Assembly: GCF_029024625.1 (NCBI RefSeq)
Contig: NZ_CP118953.1
Span: 1,054,001 to 1,118,000, forward strand
Length of the DNA: 64,000 nt
Source of the DNA: Staphylococcus chromogenes
Lineage (GTDB): Bacteria > Bacillota > Bacilli > Staphylococcales > Staphylococcaceae
Direction of reading: 5' to 3'
In this document: positions 29,015-40,239 of the stretch, piece after piece
Position numbering within the stretch: position 1 is the first letter of the stretch
How the letters are laid out: each line of letters opens with the position of its first letter
Position numbers and translations under genes: made by a program
The notes under the pieces: model-generated
What the model was told of the DNA's origin: nothing
Databases searched by the model: none
Seen by the model: the letters and a program-made list of their open reading frames with translations, nothing else

Positions 29015-29851
29015 TTGTCCCATTTTTTTAAAAACAATAAGTTAATCGTTTTATTTTGTGCACTTATCATTTTTATTGCTTTGATAGGGTTATCTTTACG
29101 TTCGCACTCACAATCTATACCAGAACAATATGCGAGTGATACGATATCGTTCGGTCAACGTATTTTTACATATCCTGTACAAGTCGTTTCTGGGACTACA
29201 CGAGCAATATTTCAAAACGATGCCAAGCCCACTGAAAAAGAAAATCAATTAAAAGCTGATAATCAACGACTTCAATCAGAAAATAACAAACTGCGAAAAG
29301 AACTCAATGTCAGTGATATTTCTAAGTATGATCCTCTTGCTGTGAATGTCATTGCGCGTCATCCTGATCAATGGATTAATACGATTATTATTGATAAAGG
29401 AGAAAAAGCCGGGATTAAGGAAAATATGGCAGTACTTACATCAGATGGATTAATTGGCCGTGTTAGCAAAGTAAACGCTTTTTCTTCTCAAGTGAATTTA
29501 ATTTCTACAAAAGGACGTACGAATAGACTTTCAGTTCATATTCAAAATAAAGATGAAGAAGCATTCGGCTTAATCGATCATTATGATGAAAAAAATGATA
29601 GACTCATCATTTCAGATATTGATAATAGTCATAAAGTGAATGAAGGCGATAAAGTCATTACAAGTGGTCTAGGTGACCAATTACCTAAAGGAATCTATGT
29701 AGGTAAAGTTGAAAAAGTTCAAAATGATCAATACGGGCTATCTAAACAAGTGGTTGTTAAGACAGGTGCCGATTTAAATCAAATAGGAACAGTATATGTG
29801 GCTAAGCGTGATTCTAAAACGATTAATCCTTCAGAAGGTGATGCCTCATGA
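29015..29851 (+). CDS. mreC: Rod shape-determining protein MreC
   Basis: A bitopic membrane protein of the cell-wall elongation/septal machinery. The likely start is TTG 29015 (MSHFFKNNKLIV), 6 nt after GAGGTG; GTG 29006 and TTG 29009 overlap that ribosome-binding site. About 278 residues: a membrane helix at about 9-29, a coiled coil from about 68 to 95 (QLKADNQRLQSENNKLRKEL), then the extracytoplasmic beta-domains with GLIGRVSKV. Cocci lacking MreB keep mreCD. It overlaps mreD by 4 bp. Confidence 0.93.
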   Translation: MSHFFKNNKLIVLFCALIIFIALIGLSLRSHSQSIPEQYASDTISFGQRIFTYPVQVVSGTTRAIFQNDAKPTEKENQLKADNQRLQSENNKLRKELNVSDISKYDPLAVNVIARHPDQWINTIIIDKGEKAGIKENMAVLTSDGLIGRVSKVNAFSSQVNLISTKGRTNRLSVHIQNKDEEAFGLIDHYDEKNDRLIISDIDNSHKVNEGDKVITSGLGDQLPKGIYVGKVEKVQNDQYGLSKQVVVKTGADLNQIGTVYVAKRDSKTINPSEGDAS

Positions 29852-30372
29852 AGCGCGCTTTTCTATACTTTATCTTAGGAATTTTGTGCTTTTATATGGA
29901 CACATTGCTCACATTAATTTCACCAATTCATATATTTGGTCTTCATTTTGTCTTCGTTCCTAGACTGACATTGATGTTTTTACTACTCCTTACTTTTTAC
30001 AGAAACTTATATACGGCTCTTATATTAGGTGTCCTACTTGGTCTAATGACAGACATTTATTTTGGAGAAATTTATGGAGTTTATCTCATTGCTTATTTAC
30101 TATGTATCTTGATTGTCGAAAAGTTTTTTTCGTTATTTTATCGTGATCATGCGATTGTATTTTTAATCGTATTGTTATCAGTTATCGTGATTGACATTAT
30201 CGTCGCAATCATCTATTCGATGGTAGGCCTGATACAGTTTAATTTTATTCAATTTATCCTTTTTCGAGTTCCTTCAACCTTGTTACTTAATGCTATCTTA
30301 CTTATCTTTATCTTTACTTATCTTGATTACCATCAAAATAAGAAAAGAAATATTGACATGAAAATTAAGTAA
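29848..30372 (+). CDS. mreD: Rod shape-determining protein MreD
   Basis: A 174-residue integral membrane protein with five to six hydrophobic helices, coupled to mreC by an ATGA overlap. It begins MKRAFLYFILGILCFYMD, with GLMTDIYFGEIYGVY as the conserved family loop. Its 3' end contains the promoter of the rplU operon. Confidence 0.93.
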   Translation: MKRAFLYFILGILCFYMDTLLTLISPIHIFGLHFVFVPRLTLMFLLLLTFYRNLYTALILGVLLGLMTDIYFGEIYGVYLIAYLLCILIVEKFFSLFYRDHAIVFLIVLLSVIVIDIIVAIIYSMVGLIQFNFIQFILFRVPSTLLLNAILLIFIFTYLDYHQNKKRNIDMKIK

Positions 30373-30381
30373 TGGTATGAT
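30353..30381 (+). promoter_or_regulatory. Strong promoter of rplU-prp-rpmA
   Basis: A perfect TTGACA (30353-30358) with a 17-bp spacer to TATGAT (30376-30381). It is embedded in the last codons of mreD. Confidence 0.85.
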
Positions 30382-30387
30382 GCAGTA

Positions 30388-30484
30388 GTTGAGTAGTTTT
30401 AGCTACATACAACCGCTCAAATATAGGTTATAAGTACATTCGTCACCTATATATGGCGTGACTTAATTATAGGAGGTGCAAAGT
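30388..30484 (+). promoter_or_regulatory. L21-type leader before rplU
   Basis: The untranslated leader contains ATATAGGT (30421-30428) pairing with ACCTATAT (30445-30452), plus short GTAG/CTAC and TTGAG/CTCAA pairings near 30385-30420. It occupies the position of the L21 leader known from Bacillus. The regulatory ligand is inferred, not seen. Confidence 0.55.
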
Positions 30485-30793
30485 ATGTTTGCTATTATTG
30501 AAACAGGTGGAAAACAAATCAAAGTAGAAGAAGGCCAAGAAATTTACGTTGAAAAATTAAACGGCAATGAAGGCGATACTTTTACATTTGATAAAGTCTT
30601 ATTCGTAGGTGGAGACAACATCACTGTTGGTGCCCCAACAATCGAAGGTGCAACAGTATCTGCGAAAATCAATAAACACGGTCGTGGTAAAAAAATCACT
30701 GTATTTACTTACCGTCGTCGTAAAGACTCAAAACGCAAAAAAGGTCACCGTCAACCATATACTAAGTTAACTATCGATAAAATCAGTTTATAA
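30485..30793 (+). CDS. rplU: 50S ribosomal protein L21
   Basis: 102 residues starting [18 protein letters not shown], the L21 signature, with a basic 23S rRNA-binding tail ([23 protein letters not shown]). ATG 30485 follows AGGAGGTG at 7 nt; an in-frame upstream start at 30476 overlaps the ribosome-binding site. Confidence 0.98.
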   Translation: MFAIIETGGKQIKVEEGQEIYVEKLNGNEGDTFTFDKVLFVGGDNITVGAPTIEGATVSAKINKHGRGKKITVFTYRRRKDSKRKKGHRQPYTKLTIDKISL

Positions 30794-30795
30794 TT

Positions 30796-31116
30796 ATGAT
30801 TAATGTCGATATCAAATTAAATGATGACGGACAGGTCACAGATGTGATAATGGATGGACATGCTGACTTTGCTGAGCACGGACAAGATATTGTGTGTGCA
30901 GGTGCCTCAGCTGTACTTTTTGGTAGTGTTAATGCTATTATTGGATTAACTTCTGAAAGACCTGATATAGATTATAGTGATGACGGAGGCTATTTTCATT
31001 TCCGTAGCGTAGATACATCTAATGAAAAAGCACAGTTAATCTTACAATCTATGTTAATCTCATTGCAAACGATTGAAGAAGAATATAAAGAATTCATTAA
31101 ACTAAATTATAAGTGA
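30796..31116 (+). CDS. prp: Ribosomal-processing cysteine protease Prp
   Basis: A small YsxB-family cysteine protease of 106 residues that removes the N-terminal extension of ribosomal protein L27 in staphylococci. The catalytic dyad is visible as His22 (MDGHADFAEHGQD) and Cys34 (IVCAGASAV). It lies between rplU and rpmA, whose product carries the matching cleavage site. The start overlaps neither neighbour but is only 2 nt after rplU. Confidence 0.95.
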   Translation: MINVDIKLNDDGQVTDVIMDGHADFAEHGQDIVCAGASAVLFGSVNAIIGLTSERPDIDYSDDGGYFHFRSVDTSNEKAQLILQSMLISLQTIEEEYKEFIKLNYK

Positions 31117-31126
31117 GGTGTAACTC

Positions 31127-31411
31127 ATGCTTAAATTAAACTTACAATTTTTCGCATCTAAAAAAGGGGTAAGTTCTACAAAAAACGGACGTGACTCTGA
31201 ATCTAAACGTTTAGGTGCTAAACGTGCTGATGGTCAATATGTTACTGGTGGATCTATTTTATTCCGTCAACGTGGAACAAAAATTTACCCAGGTGAAAAC
31301 GTAGGTCGTGGTGGCGATGATACATTATTCGCTAAAATCGATGGCGTTGTAAAATTTGAACGTAAAGGTCGCGACAAAAAACAAGTATCTGTATACGCAG
31401 TTGCTGAATAA
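31127..31411 (+). CDS. rpmA: 50S ribosomal protein L27 precursor with Prp-cleaved extension
   Basis: 94 residues. The first nine, MLKLNLQFF, are the extension absent from most bacteria and removed by Prp between F9 and A10, exposing [17 protein letters not shown] at the peptidyl-transferase centre. The body is canonical L27. The ribosome-binding site is GAGGTG and a terminator follows. Confidence 0.97.
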   Translation: MLKLNLQFFASKKGVSSTKNGRDSESKRLGAKRADGQYVTGGSILFRQRGTKIYPGENVGRGGDDTLFAKIDGVVKFERKGRDKKQVSVYAVAE

Positions 31412-31426
31412 TTTGTCAATATACTC

Positions 31427-31460
31427 ACACCAGAAGGTTACTTCTGGTGTTTCTTTTTTA
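31427..31460 (+). terminator. Terminator of rplU-prp-rpmA
   Basis: ACACCAGAAG and CTTCTGGTGT (31427-31436 and 31441-31450) form a tight tetraloop hairpin followed by TTCTTTTTT. Confidence 0.92.
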
Positions 31461-31641
31461 TCTAAGCTTTTTAAAAACCATTTTGATAATGTAAGATGGA
31501 AGAAAACATAGCTTGAATATATTGAGAGGAATACATAGAAATTTGTAAGCCAGTGGAACCTTATAAATAATCATGTGGTAAGTTTCACTTATCGCTTTAT
31601 AGCTATGTAGGAAATGTATAAAATGAAAAAGAGGTGAAATC

Positions 31642-32931
31642 ATGTTTGTCGATCAAGTAAAAATATTCTTAAAAGCAGGCGACGGTGGAAATGGTATTAC
31701 TGCGTATCGTCGTGAGAAATATGTTCCCTTCGGTGGACCCGCTGGAGGAGATGGCGGTCGTGGGGCGTCTGTCGTTTTTGAAGTTGATGAAGGACTAAGA
31801 ACATTAATGGACTTTAGATTTCAGCGCCATTTTAAAGCTAAAAAGGGTGAGAATGGCCAAAGCAGTAATATGCACGGGAAAAATGCACAAGATCTTATCC
31901 TCAAAGTCCCTCCAGGAACGATTGTTAAAGATGTCGAAACAGAGGAAACATTGGCGGATTTAGTAGAACACGGTCAACGTGCAACTATCGCTAAAGGTGG
32001 CCGTGGCGGACGAGGGAATTCTCGATTTGCGACCCCTAAAAATCCCGCACCAGATTTCAGCGAAAATGGTGAGCCAGGTGAAGAAATAGAAGTCACATTA
32101 GAACTTAAATTACTAGCTGACGTTGGTTTAGTAGGTTTTCCAAGTGTTGGTAAATCCACATTGTTGTCGATAGTATCTCAAGCTAAACCTAAAATTGGTG
32201 CCTATCACTTTACGACGATACAGCCAAATTTAGGCGTTGTTACTACGCCAGATCAACGAAGCTTCGTAATGGCAGACTTGCCAGGATTAATTGAAGGTGC
32301 ATCTGAAGGAATCGGGCTAGGACATCAATTTTTACGTCATGTTGAACGAACAAAAGTAATTGTTCACGTTATCGATATGAGTGGTATGGAAGGCCGTGAT
32401 CCTTACGAGGATTATTTAACAATAAATAAAGAAATGCGCGCTTATGAAGAAAAACTAGAAAAAAGACCACAAATTATCGTAGCGAATAAAATGGATATGC
32501 CAGAGGCTGAAGATCAACTTGAATTGTTCAAATCTCAATTGGAAGAAGACTATCCAATTATCGCTATTTCAGCATACACTCGTGAAAATATTGATCAGTT
32601 ACTTTACGAAATTGCAAATACACTCGAATCAGTGAAAGACATCGATTTCAATGCAGAAGAAGATGATCCAGGCGTGAACCGTGTTGTTTATAAACATACG
32701 CCTTCACAAGATAAATTCACGATTTCACGAGATGATGATGGTGCGTACGTTGTGAGTGGAAATGCTATTGAACGACTCTTCAAAATGACTGATTTCAATA
32801 GTGACCCAGCAGTAAGACGATTTGCACGCCAAATGCGATCTATGGGTATTGATGATGCGTTACGTGAACGTGGTGCAGAAAACGGAGATATCGTACGTAT
32901 TTTAGGCGGCGAGTTCGAATTTGTAGAATAA
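31642..32931 (+). CDS. obg: GTPase Obg (CgtA)
   Basis: Essential ribosome-associated GTPase linked to 50S assembly and the stringent response. It has 429 residues. The glycine-rich OBG domain (1-158) includes the [13 protein letters not shown] stretch. The G domain has [10 protein letters not shown] near 164-173, DLPGLIEGA and NKMD. A C-terminal OCT domain follows. The 230 bp before it hold the rpmA terminator and presumably its promoter (TATAAA near 31617). Confidence 0.97.
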   Translation: MFVDQVKIFLKAGDGGNGITAYRREKYVPFGGPAGGDGGRGASVVFEVDEGLRTLMDFRFQRHFKAKKGENGQSSNMHGKNAQDLILKVPPGTIVKDVETEETLADLVEHGQRATIAKGGRGGRGNSRFATPKNPAPDFSENGEPGEEIEVTLELKLLADVGLVGFPSVGKSTLLSIVSQAKPKIGAYHFTTIQPNLGVVTTPDQRSFVMADLPGLIEGASEGIGLGHQFLRHVERTKVIVHVIDMSGMEGRDPYEDYLTINKEMRAYEEKLEKRPQIIVANKMDMPEAEDQLELFKSQLEEDYPIIAISAYTRENIDQLLYEIANTLESVKDIDFNAEEDDPGVNRVVYKHTPSQDKFTISRDDDGAYVVSGNAIERLFKMTDFNSDPAVRRFARQMRSMGIDDALRERGAENGDIVRILGGEFEFVE

Positions 32932-32946
32932 TAGGAGCGAATCAGC

Positions 32947-33390
32947 ATGAAATATCAATATTATTTAATTCGTGAAGATGTATTGCCCTATGTGGTATCT
33001 AAGGTACTACGTGTCAAAGAAGCGCTCAATGATAATCCTTCTCTCACTGTGCAAGAAGCTGTAAAAATACATGATTGTTCTAGAAGTGCTTTTTATAAAT
33101 ACCGTGATACAATATTTCCGTTGGATGAAGTGAAAAGTGCTTCCAAGGAATTTACAATTATTTTATTTGTGACGGATAAGGTAGGCACACTAGCTACAAT
33201 TCTTGAAAAAATATCACAATTAAAATTATCCGTTTTAACGATTCATCAAAGTGTGCCAATAGATAAAAAAGCCTCTATTACTTTATCTTTAAATGCAAGT
33301 AAATCGGAAATGAATGTCTATGATATTATCAATTCGTTAAGACAAATGGAAAATGTATTTAATGTTGATATTATAGGGATGAATATGTAA
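32947..33390 (+). CDS. pheB: ACT domain-containing protein PheB (UPF0735)
   Basis: 147 residues: an N-terminal helix-turn-helix-like segment (VQEAVKIHDCSRSAFYKYRD, about 39-58) followed by a C-terminal ACT domain beginning near 70 (IILFVTDKVGTLATILEKIS). ACT domains bind amino acids. Despite the pheB name, chorismate mutase activity is not supported by the sequence. It is cotranscribed with obg, 15 nt downstream. Confidence 0.9.
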   Translation: MKYQYYLIREDVLPYVVSKVLRVKEALNDNPSLTVQEAVKIHDCSRSAFYKYRDTIFPLDEVKSASKEFTIILFVTDKVGTLATILEKISQLKLSVLTIHQSVPIDKKASITLSLNASKSEMNVYDIINSLRQMENVFNVDIIGMNM

Positions 33391-33402
33391 GGAGAAGCCA
33401 CT

Positions 33403-34005
33403 ATGTATGCATATATAAAAGGGAAACTACAACATTTGTATCCTACACACGTCGTTATTGAAACATCAGGCGGCATTGCATTTGAAATCCAAACGCCTAA
33501 TTCGTATCGGTTTCAAAGTCAGTTACATCAAGAAACGACAATATTTACAGCGCTCATTGTACGTGAAGATGCGCAACTTTTATATGGTTTTAGCGATTTA
33601 GAAGAAAAGGATATGTTTTTAAGTCTTATTAAAGTTACAGGGATTGGGCCTAAATCTGCACTTGCCATTTTAGCTGCAAGTACACCTAATCAAGTGAAAC
33701 GTGCGATTGAAAATGAAAATGACGCCTATTTAACGCAATTTCCAGGTATCGGTAAAAAAACTGCCCGTCAAATTGTCCTTGATTTGAAAGGCAAAGTCGT
33801 TATAACTGAAGAAAGTGAAGAAATGCTTGTAACACATGAGATGCCTTCTAAACATGCACAAATTAAAGATGATGCTTTACTCGCATTAGAAGCGTTAGGT
33901 TATTCTAAACGAGAACTTACTAAAATCGATAAAAAAATGGCGAAAGAAAACTTTGAATCTGTTGACGAAGCAGTAAAATTTGGATTACAACATCTCATCT
34001 CTTAA
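33403..34005 (+). CDS. ruvA: Holliday junction branch migration protein RuvA
   Basis: 200 residues: an N-terminal OB fold ([20 protein letters not shown]), helix-hairpin-helix motifs ([12 protein letters not shown] and [18 protein letters not shown]) and a C-terminal domain contacting RuvB. A four-way-junction binder of the RuvAB resolvase machinery. It lies 12 nt after pheB, with ruvB directly downstream. Confidence 0.97.
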   Translation: MYAYIKGKLQHLYPTHVVIETSGGIAFEIQTPNSYRFQSQLHQETTIFTALIVREDAQLLYGFSDLEEKDMFLSLIKVTGIGPKSALAILAASTPNQVKRAIENENDAYLTQFPGIGKKTARQIVLDLKGKVVITEESEEMLVTHEMPSKHAQIKDDALLALEALGYSKRELTKIDKKMAKENFESVDEAVKFGLQHLIS

Positions 34006-34018
34006 AAGGGGGATTTCT

Positions 34019-35014
34019 ATGGATGATAATCGAATGGTAGATGGTCATGAAAACACAGAGGAGCACGAATTTGAACTCTCGTTAAGGCCCGATCGCTTAC
34101 GCCAATATATTGGACAATCTTCCATTAAATCTAACTTAGAAGTTTTTATCAAGGCGGCACAACTTAGAAAGGAACCACTAGATCATGTTTTATTGTTTGG
34201 GCCTCCTGGGTTAGGTAAAACAACACTTTCACATATCATCGCAAATGAAATGAATGTAAATTTAAGAACGGTGTCTGGTCCTTCGATAGAGCGTCCGGGA
34301 GATTTAGCAGCTATTTTAACTGGACTCCAACCAGGCGATGTATTATTTATTGATGAAATTCATCGTTTGAGTAGTGTCGTAGAAGAGGTACTTTATCCAG
34401 CAATGGAAGATTTTTTTCTAGATATCATCGTAGGTAAAGGGGAAGAAGCTAGAAGTATTCGTATCGACTTACCCCCATTTACATTGGTGGGTGCGACAAC
34501 GCGTGCTGGAAGTTTAACAAGTCCACTACGGGATCGTTTCGGAGTCCATCTTAGATTAGAATACTACAAAACGCACGAGCTACAACAAATCATTACACGT
34601 ACAGCAGAAGTTCTAGGTACGACGATTGATACAGAAAGTGCGCTTGAAATTGCGAAAAGAAGTCGTGGAACTCCTCGAATTGCGAACCGACTTTTAAAAC
34701 GGATACGAGACTTTCAACAAGTCAATGAAGATGATCAAATTTATATTGAAACAACGAAATATGCTTTAGATTTACTTCAAGTTGATGAAGAAGGTTTGGA
34801 TTATATTGACCATAAAATGATGGCTTGTATTATCGAACAGTATCGAGGAGGCCCTGTGGGATTAGATACAATTGCAGTTTCTATCGGCGAAGAGCGTATT
34901 ACGATTGAGGATGTTTATGAACCGTTTTTAATACAACAAGGTTTTATTGAACGTACGCCTCGAGGTCGTAAAGCGACGCCAAAAGCATACGCACATTTTA
35001 ATTATCCTATTTAA
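34019..35014 (+). CDS. ruvB: Holliday junction branch migration DNA helicase RuvB
   Basis: An AAA+ motor of 331 residues. Walker A is GPPGLGKTT (about 61-69) and Walker [10 protein letters not shown]. Sensor 1 is GATTRAG, and the C-terminal winged helix carries [13 protein letters not shown]. Start ATG 34019 follows AAAAGGGGGA; the longer in-frame start at 33980 lies within ruvA with no site. Confidence 0.97.
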   Translation: MDDNRMVDGHENTEEHEFELSLRPDRLRQYIGQSSIKSNLEVFIKAAQLRKEPLDHVLLFGPPGLGKTTLSHIIANEMNVNLRTVSGPSIERPGDLAAILTGLQPGDVLFIDEIHRLSSVVEEVLYPAMEDFFLDIIVGKGEEARSIRIDLPPFTLVGATTRAGSLTSPLRDRFGVHLRLEYYKTHELQQIITRTAEVLGTTIDTESALEIAKRSRGTPRIANRLLKRIRDFQQVNEDDQIYIETTKYALDLLQVDEEGLDYIDHKMMACIIEQYRGGPVGLDTIAVSIGEERITIEDVYEPFLIQQGFIERTPRGRKATPKAYAHFNYPI

Positions 35015-35031
35015 GCGAGGGACCATTAAGC

Positions 35032-36057
35032 ATGAATATAGAAGAATTTAATTACTATTTGCCAGAGGCGTTAATTGCGCAAACTCCTCTTAAAGATCGT
35101 GATACGAGTCGACTACTCTATTTAAACCGTCAGACAGGTGATGTAAAAGATTTACACTTTAAAGATGTTGTATCATTTTTTGAACCTGGCGATACTTTAG
35201 TTTTGAATGATACAAAAGTGATGCCTGCGCGCTTGTTCGGTGTTAAAACTGAGACAAATGCAAAAGTTGAAATGTTAATGTTAACGAATATTGAGGGTGA
35301 CGATTGGGAAGTCCTTTTAAAACCGGCCAAACGTATTAAAGTCGGACAGTCTATTTCTTTTGGTAATGACAAAATAATAGCAACCTGTATCAAAGAATTA
35401 GACCAAGGGGGAAGAATTATGCGGCTCACCTATGAAGGGATTCTTCAAGAGCGTCTAGATGAATTAGGTGAAATGCCGCTACCGCCATATATTAAAGAGC
35501 GTTTAGATGATCAAGATCGTTATCAAACTGTGTATGCAAAAGCCTCAGGATCTGCAGCTGCACCAACTGCTGGCTTGCATTTTACGGATGAACTTTTAAA
35601 TGAAGTGCAACAAAAAGGTGTTAATATCGCTTTTGTCACACTACATGTAGGATTAGGAACGTTTCGTCCTGTCAGTGTGGAAAATATAGATGATCACGAA
35701 ATGCATAGCGAATATTACACAATGACACAAGAAACAGCAGACATTTTGAACACTACTAAAGCAAGTGGACATCGTATTATTTCTGTTGGAACGACTTCAA
35801 CACGAACTTTAGAAACAATAATGAGAGATTTTGATACATTTAAAGCGACAAGTGGATGGACAAATATTTTTATTTATCCAGGCTTTGAATTTAAAGCAAT
35901 AGATGGTTTGATTACTAATTTTCATCTCCCAAAATCCACATTAGTCATGCTCGTTTCAGCATTTAGTTCAAGACAATACGTGTTAAATGCCTATGCGCAT
36001 GCAGTAGAATCAAAATATCGCTTTTTCAGCTTTGGGGATGCAATGATTATTATTTAA
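35032..36057 (+). CDS. queA: S-adenosylmethionine:tRNA ribosyltransferase-isomerase
   Basis: Adds epoxycyclopentanediol from SAM to preQ1 in tRNA during queuosine synthesis. It has 341 residues, with the N-terminal block [33 protein letters not shown] and a GLHFT substrate region. It lies with tgt in a two-gene queuosine unit after ruvAB. Confidence 0.97.
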   Translation: MNIEEFNYYLPEALIAQTPLKDRDTSRLLYLNRQTGDVKDLHFKDVVSFFEPGDTLVLNDTKVMPARLFGVKTETNAKVEMLMLTNIEGDDWEVLLKPAKRIKVGQSISFGNDKIIATCIKELDQGGRIMRLTYEGILQERLDELGEMPLPPYIKERLDDQDRYQTVYAKASGSAAAPTAGLHFTDELLNEVQQKGVNIAFVTLHVGLGTFRPVSVENIDDHEMHSEYYTMTQETADILNTTKASGHRIISVGTTSTRTLETIMRDFDTFKATSGWTNIFIYPGFEFKAIDGLITNFHLPKSTLVMLVSAFSSRQYVLNAYAHAVESKYRFFSFGDAMIII

Positions 36058-37215
<1,158 letters not shown>

Positions 37216-37230
37216 ATAGGAGTTTATTTT

Positions 37231-37494
37231 ATGTCTTCATTACTTAGTTTATTACCATTAATCCTACTCTTTGTGGTTATGTGGTTCTTTATGATTCGTC
37301 CGCAACAAAAGCGTGCGAAAGAACACCGTGAGATGGTGTCTCAGTTACAATCTGGACAACGTGTCACAACGATTGGTGGCATTAAAGGGACGGTTCGTGC
37401 TGTTGATGAAACGACAGCAGTTGTCATTGTGAATGGCAAAGGAACAGAAATGACATTTGAAAAACAAGCCATTAAACAAGTAGATCCATCGTAA
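37231..37494 (+). CDS. yajC: Sec translocase accessory subunit YajC
   Basis: 87 residues: a single membrane helix (about 4-22) followed by the conserved FMIRPQQKRAKEH and a small cytoplasmic domain (GQRVTTIGGIKGTV). It partners with SecDF, encoded next. It lies 15 nt after tgt and before a terminator. Confidence 0.96.
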   Translation: MSSLLSLLPLILLFVVMWFFMIRPQQKRAKEHREMVSQLQSGQRVTTIGGIKGTVRAVDETTAVVIVNGKGTEMTFEKQAIKQVDPS

Positions 37495-37517
37495 TTTAAA
37501 GGTTACAATGGCTAATT

Positions 37518-37567
37518 CGGGATGAGACATCGCTTTACGCAAAGTGGATGGTTCAATCCCGTTTTTT
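37518..37567 (+). terminator. Terminator after yajC
   Basis: CGGGATGAGAC... and CAATCCCG bracket an imperfect stem and are followed by seven T residues. Confidence 0.75.
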
Positions 37568-37862
37568 TATGGCATCAATATTAAACAAAATTGGGCAATT
37601 ACTTGAAATTAAAAGATAAAAGGCGTACAGTTGTTAACTGGTTAAATATCAAAATCAGATGCGATAGTTTTCTATTTTAAAATAGTTGGTTTTAAAAAAT
37701 AACTGACTGTTGTTAAGGAAATGGCTTCAATAGGCCAAATTAGAAAAAAGCTGCGATTCTAATGACTAAATATTTAATTAATATTAAAGGATATTAAAAT
37801 CACTTGCGCGCGTTACTACAACTAAAGTATGCTAGTTTTATAAGCTAAAAAGAGGTGTTTAT
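37568..37862. other. AT-rich gap before secDF without a recognised gene
   Basis: About 295 bp with no credible reading frame. TTGCGC (37804-37809) and TATGCT (37828-37833), 18 bp apart, could be the secDF promoter. A short palindrome around GTTAAC near 37633 and some A/T runs are the only other structure I see. Confidence 0.5.
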
Positions 37863-40142
37863 GTGAAAAAAGTCAGTAGACTCATTGCATTTTTATTATT
37901 AGTCGTACTGCTGTTTGGTGGAATGGCGGCGACATATAAAAATGTGATTAAAGATGTTAATTTAGGACTTGATTTACAGGGCGGATTTGAAGTTTTGTAT
38001 CAAGTAAAACCATTATCTGATGGTGATAAGATTGATAAAACCGCCGTACAATCTACCGCTAAAACGTTAGAACGCCGTGTCAACGTTTTAGGTGTCTCTG
38101 AACCGAAAATTCAAGTTGAAGATCAAAATCGAATTCGTGTACAACTTGCGGGTGTTAAAGACCAAGAACAAGCGCGAAAAATTTTATCTTCTCAAGCAAA
38201 CTTAACAATTCGGGATTCTGAAGACAAAGTTAAACTTACAGGTAAAGATTTAGTTCAAGGTTCTGCTAAACAAGAGTTTAAACAAAATACAAACCAACCC
38301 GCTGTTACTTTTAAGTTGAAAGATAGTGAAAAATTTAAAAAAGTAACAGAAGAAATTTCTAAAAAACCAGAAAATGTTATGGTCGTTTGGTTAGACTATC
38401 AAAAAGGAGATAGCTATCAAAAAGAAAAAACAAAAGAGAATCCAAAATATGTTTCTGCAGCTTCTGTAGATCAACCTATCAATTCTCCTAACGTAGAAAT
38501 TTCTGGAGGATTTCAAGGTGAAAAAGGTGTCACTGAAGCGAAACAAATTGCCGACTTACTTAACTCAGGTTCTTTACCAGTTAAATTAGACGAAATTTAT
38601 TCTACCTCTGTAGGTGCACAATTTGGTCAAGATGCGCTTCAAAAAACAATTTTCGCCTCTATTATTGGTATTAGTATTATTTATTTATTTATGTTGTTCT
38701 TCTATCGATTGCCAGGACTCATTGCAGTCATTACATTAACAACATACGTGTATTTAACACTAGTTGCTTTTAACTTTATTTCTGGGGTGCTCACGCTCCC
38801 TGGACTGGCTGCGTTGGTCCTTGGTGTCGGGATGGCAGTAGATGCCAATATTATCATGTACGAACGTATAAAAGACGAGTTACGTATAGGAAGAAATTTA
38901 AAGCAAGCCTATAAGAAAGCGAATAAGTCCTCATTTATAACGATTTTAGATGCCAATTTAACGACAGTATTAGCGGCTACCGTTCTTTTCTTCTTTGGTG
39001 AAAGCTCTGTTAAAGGTTTTGCCACAATGCTATTATTGGCCATCTTGATGAGTTTCGTAACAGCTGTATTTTTAACAAGAATATTATTATCGCTTATTGT
39101 TTATTCTAATTTCTTTAAAAAGAAATTATGGTGGTTCGGCGTTAAAAAATCTCAAATTCATAATATTAATGAGGGTAAAGATGTTTCTGAATTAACTACG
39201 CCTTATGACCGAATTGATTTTATGAAATTAGCAAAACCATTATTTGCATTAAGTGGACTGATTATTGCTGCTGGTATTATCATATTGTTTATTTTCAAAC
39301 TGAACTTAGGTATAGATTTTACCGCAGGAACACGTATTGATGCTGAAAGTAATCATGCATTAAAACAAGCCGATGTTGAGAAGAAAATGGACAGCATCGG
39401 ATTAAAACCTGATCAATTATCTATCGGGGGCAATAATGATACTAAAGCTTCAATGCAATTTAAGCATGATTTATCGAAAGAAGAAGTTTCAAAAGTAAAA
39501 TCTACAATTAAAGACGAGTTTGGCCATGAACCAACAGTCAATACAGTATCACCTGTGATTGGTCAAGAATTAGCCAAGAACGCTATGTTAGCTGTATTGC
39601 TCGCTTCAATCGGTATGATTATTTATATTTCACTCAGATTTGAGTGGCGTATGGGAATTTCATCAATTATTTCATTACTACACGATGCATTTATGATCAT
39701 TGCAGTGTTTAGTCTTTTCAGACTTGAAGTTGATATTACATTTATTGCTGCAGTTTTAACGATTATTGGTTATTCAATTAATGATACTATTGTAACCTTT
39801 GACCGAGTTCGTGAAATGCTACGTAAAGTTAAAGTGATTACTAAAGAAGAGGAAATTGATTACATCGTCAATAGTGCGATACGTCAAACATTGACTCGTT
39901 CTATCAACACTGTATTAACAGTGGTCGTAGTGGTTGTAGCACTCTTAATATTTGGTGCATCAAGTATCTTTAACTTCTCACTTGCATTACTTATCGGTTT
40001 AGTTTCAGGTGTCTTTTCATCTATCTTCATTGCAGTACCGCTCTGGGGTATTTTGAAAAAACGAGAATTACGTAAATCCGATAATCATAAACTCGTGGTT
40101 TATAAACGTAAACGTACAAACGAAGAAAAAGTCATTGTGTAA
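37863..40142 (+). CDS. secDF: Fused protein translocase subunit SecDF
   Basis: 759 residues joining SecD (N-terminal half, LGLDLQGGFEVLYQV near 34-48, large P1 domain, six helices) to SecF (from about 450, LGIDFTAGTRID, six helices). It uses the proton motive force to aid late steps of secretion. The start is GTG 37863 (MKKVSRLIAF). The ATG two bases earlier is followed at once by TGA, so it is a start-stop pair over the true start. The AGAGGTG ribosome-binding site serves both. Confidence 0.96.
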   Translation: MKKVSRLIAFLLLVVLLFGGMAATYKNVIKDVNLGLDLQGGFEVLYQVKPLSDGDKIDKTAVQSTAKTLERRVNVLGVSEPKIQVEDQNRIRVQLAGVKDQEQARKILSSQANLTIRDSEDKVKLTGKDLVQGSAKQEFKQNTNQPAVTFKLKDSEKFKKVTEEISKKPENVMVVWLDYQKGDSYQKEKTKENPKYVSAASVDQPINSPNVEISGGFQGEKGVTEAKQIADLLNSGSLPVKLDEIYSTSVGAQFGQDALQKTIFASIIGISIIYLFMLFFYRLPGLIAVITLTTYVYLTLVAFNFISGVLTLPGLAALVLGVGMAVDANIIMYERIKDELRIGRNLKQAYKKANKSSFITILDANLTTVLAATVLFFFGESSVKGFATMLLLAILMSFVTAVFLTRILLSLIVYSNFFKKKLWWFGVKKSQIHNINEGKDVSELTTPYDRIDFMKLAKPLFALSGLIIAAGIIILFIFKLNLGIDFTAGTRIDAESNHALKQADVEKKMDSIGLKPDQLSIGGNNDTKASMQFKHDLSKEEVSKVKSTIKDEFGHEPTVNTVSPVIGQELAKNAMLAVLLASIGMIIYISLRFEWRMGISSIISLLHDAFMIIAVFSLFRLEVDITFIAAVLTIIGYSINDTIVTFDRVREMLRKVKVITKEEEIDYIVNSAIRQTLTRSINTVLTVVVVVVALLIFGASSIFNFSLALLIGLVSGVFSSIFIAVPLWGILKKRELRKSDNHKLVVYKRKRTNEEKVIV

Positions 40143-40151
40143 CTTTTAAAT

Positions 40152-40200
40152 GTCCTTTCCTAATATTTCATTTTATATGAAAGTTAGGGAAGGGCTTTCT
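40152..40200 (+). terminator. Terminator after secDF
   Basis: GTCCTTTCCTAATATTTCA pairs with TGAAAGTTAGGGAAGGGC and is followed by TTTCTTT. Confidence 0.85.
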
Positions 40201-40239
40201 TTGGCACTCTGTCAAATCGGACTGGTCATATTAAATGTA

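Noticed and set aside
31458-31643. 61-codon minus-strand frame between rpmA and obg
   Set aside because: Its start is the reverse complement of the obg ribosome-binding region and it runs into the rpmA terminator. It has no ribosome-binding site of its own, and the hydrophobic look is explained by AT-rich spacer.
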